Source: Psychrilyobacter piezotolerans (lineage in GTDB: Bacteria; Fusobacteriota; Fusobacteriia; Fusobacteriales; Fusobacteriaceae). From it: a DNA stretch of 64,000 nucleotides. The first letter of the stretch is position 1, and each line of letters starts with the position of its first letter. The notes beneath the pieces are model-generated. The model worked only from the letters and a program-made list of their open reading frames with translations, was not told where the DNA came from and did no database searches. Positions 63,591 to 64,000 of the stretch are shown piece by piece. Position numbers and translations under genes: made by a program. The stretch spans positions 1-64,000 of the forward strand of contig NZ_QUAJ01000015.1 in the NCBI RefSeq assembly GCF_003391055.1, in the 5' to 3' direction.

Positions 63591-64000
63591 TTAAAATTTA
63601 TACTCTACTTCTACAGAGGTATAGTCATCTTGTTCTGAATCTATTATGAAACTTCCCTTGAGATATAGGTTATTAAATAATTCGAGGCTTGCTCCTACCT
63701 CAATTATTCCAACAACGTCTTCACGTTCTTGAGCTTTGCTTAAGGAATAAGAACCATTTATACCCTCCAGGCTTACTTCTTCCCTTACATCTTCTGGGTG
63801 AGCAAAATCATATTTTATACGTGGGTGGGTATAAAGTTTCAGGTTTACTCCGCTAACTAGGGAGAACTTCTTGCTGAGGATTATACCTCCTTCTAACTCA
63901 GTGGAGTATACTGTTTCATCAGATACCTCAGCATTTAATCCTGGAGCTCCACTCTCTTCTATATCTTCGTGGTATCCCATAGCTAGGTTCAAACTGACAT
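63591..64000 (-). CDS. Outer-membrane beta-barrel protein, C-terminal part
   Basis: About 136 residues are visible and the gene runs past the window end. Alternating hydrophobic strands (STELEGGIILSKKFSLVSGVNLKLY is one pair, and LYLKGSFIIDSE) and a C-terminal aromatic residue (SVEVEYKF) mark the end of a barrel inserted by the Bam machinery. In fusobacteria this form is common at the end of autotransporter adhesins and porin-like proteins; which applies here cannot be told. Confidence 0.8.
   Translation of the reverse strand, partial: VSLNLAMGYHEDIEESGAPGLNAEVSDETVYSTELEGGIILSKKFSLVSGVNLKLYTHPRIKYDFAHPEDVREEVSLEGINGSYSLSKAQEREDVVGIIEVGASLELFNNLYLKGSFIIDSEQDDYTSVEVEYKF

Overview
The window is AT-rich chromosomal DNA from a Gram-negative-type anaerobe, most likely a member of the Fusobacteriota of the Ilyobacter/Propionigenium/Psychrilyobacter kind. 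This rests on strong AT bias, reverse rubrerythrin plus rubredoxin, Rnf-type electron transfer, Kdo synthesis (kdsD), an outer-membrane barrel ending in Phe, a 2-hydroxycarboxylate transporter with a CitA/CitB-type system, and a selenocysteine-type UGA gene. The genus is inference; there is no rRNA or tRNA gene in the window.

Layout. 0.3-8.5 kb: peroxide defence (reverse rubrerythrin, rubredoxin), a metallophosphoesterase lipoprotein, a minus-strand ruvC-histidine kinase-trmL-lytic transglycosylase operon, then a sigma-70 family factor with a PIN-PhoH ATPase. 8.7-17.2 kb: the complete acetylase-branch lysine/diaminopimelate pathway (lysC, asd, dapA, dapB, dapH, aminotransferase, dapF), headed by a lysine riboswitch plus terminator, with the N-acetyl-diaminopimelate deacetylase divergent. 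17.3-24.9 kb: an ABC-F ATPase, GDP-mannose pyrophosphorylase, and an AAC(3)-like acetyltransferase lying among three large structured intergenic repeats; then a metallo-beta-lactamase fold enzyme, a DnaQ-like exonuclease and a secreted unknown protein. 25-33 kb: glycosyltransferase, HxlR regulator, YczE-like membrane protein, iron alcohol dehydrogenase, hslO, tatD, a broken GxxExxY gene, an rlmA-like methyltransferase and acpS.

33-37.4 kb is the most unusual locus: two secreted FMN-binding proteins, RnfC, a fused RnfD-RnfG protein and a NuoE-like [2Fe-2S] protein, without RnfA, RnfB or RnfE. The fusion ends in three tandem copies of DG(S/T)GGATD, which resemble ApbE flavinylation sites. It suggests a short route carrying NADH electrons to extracytosolic covalent flavins. 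37.4-44.2 kb: a stand-alone SRA/ScoMcrA-like domain, birA, a potassium channel, an mnmA variant, a 2x[4Fe-4S] ferredoxin, kdsD, a DUF1858 protein with in-frame UGA and a candidate SECIS, and a TSUP permease. 44.7-54.4 kb: brnQ, an EamA transporter, tyrS behind a five-tyrosine leader peptide and attenuator, a protein disulfide oxidoreductase, a CitA/CitB-type two-component system with its 2HCT transporter, and an MscS channel.

54.4-64 kb: a flavin reductase gene interrupted by UGA at codon 5, a large prepilin with a beta-rich head, and a LacI-regulated alpha-glucoside operon (LacI, ROK kinase, operators, GH13 glucosidase, PTS EIICB, EEP hydrolase); the window ends in a partial outer-membrane barrel. 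Decayed dispersed repeats mark many intergenic spaces (19.0, 20.4, 31.1, 32.6 and 37.4 kb).
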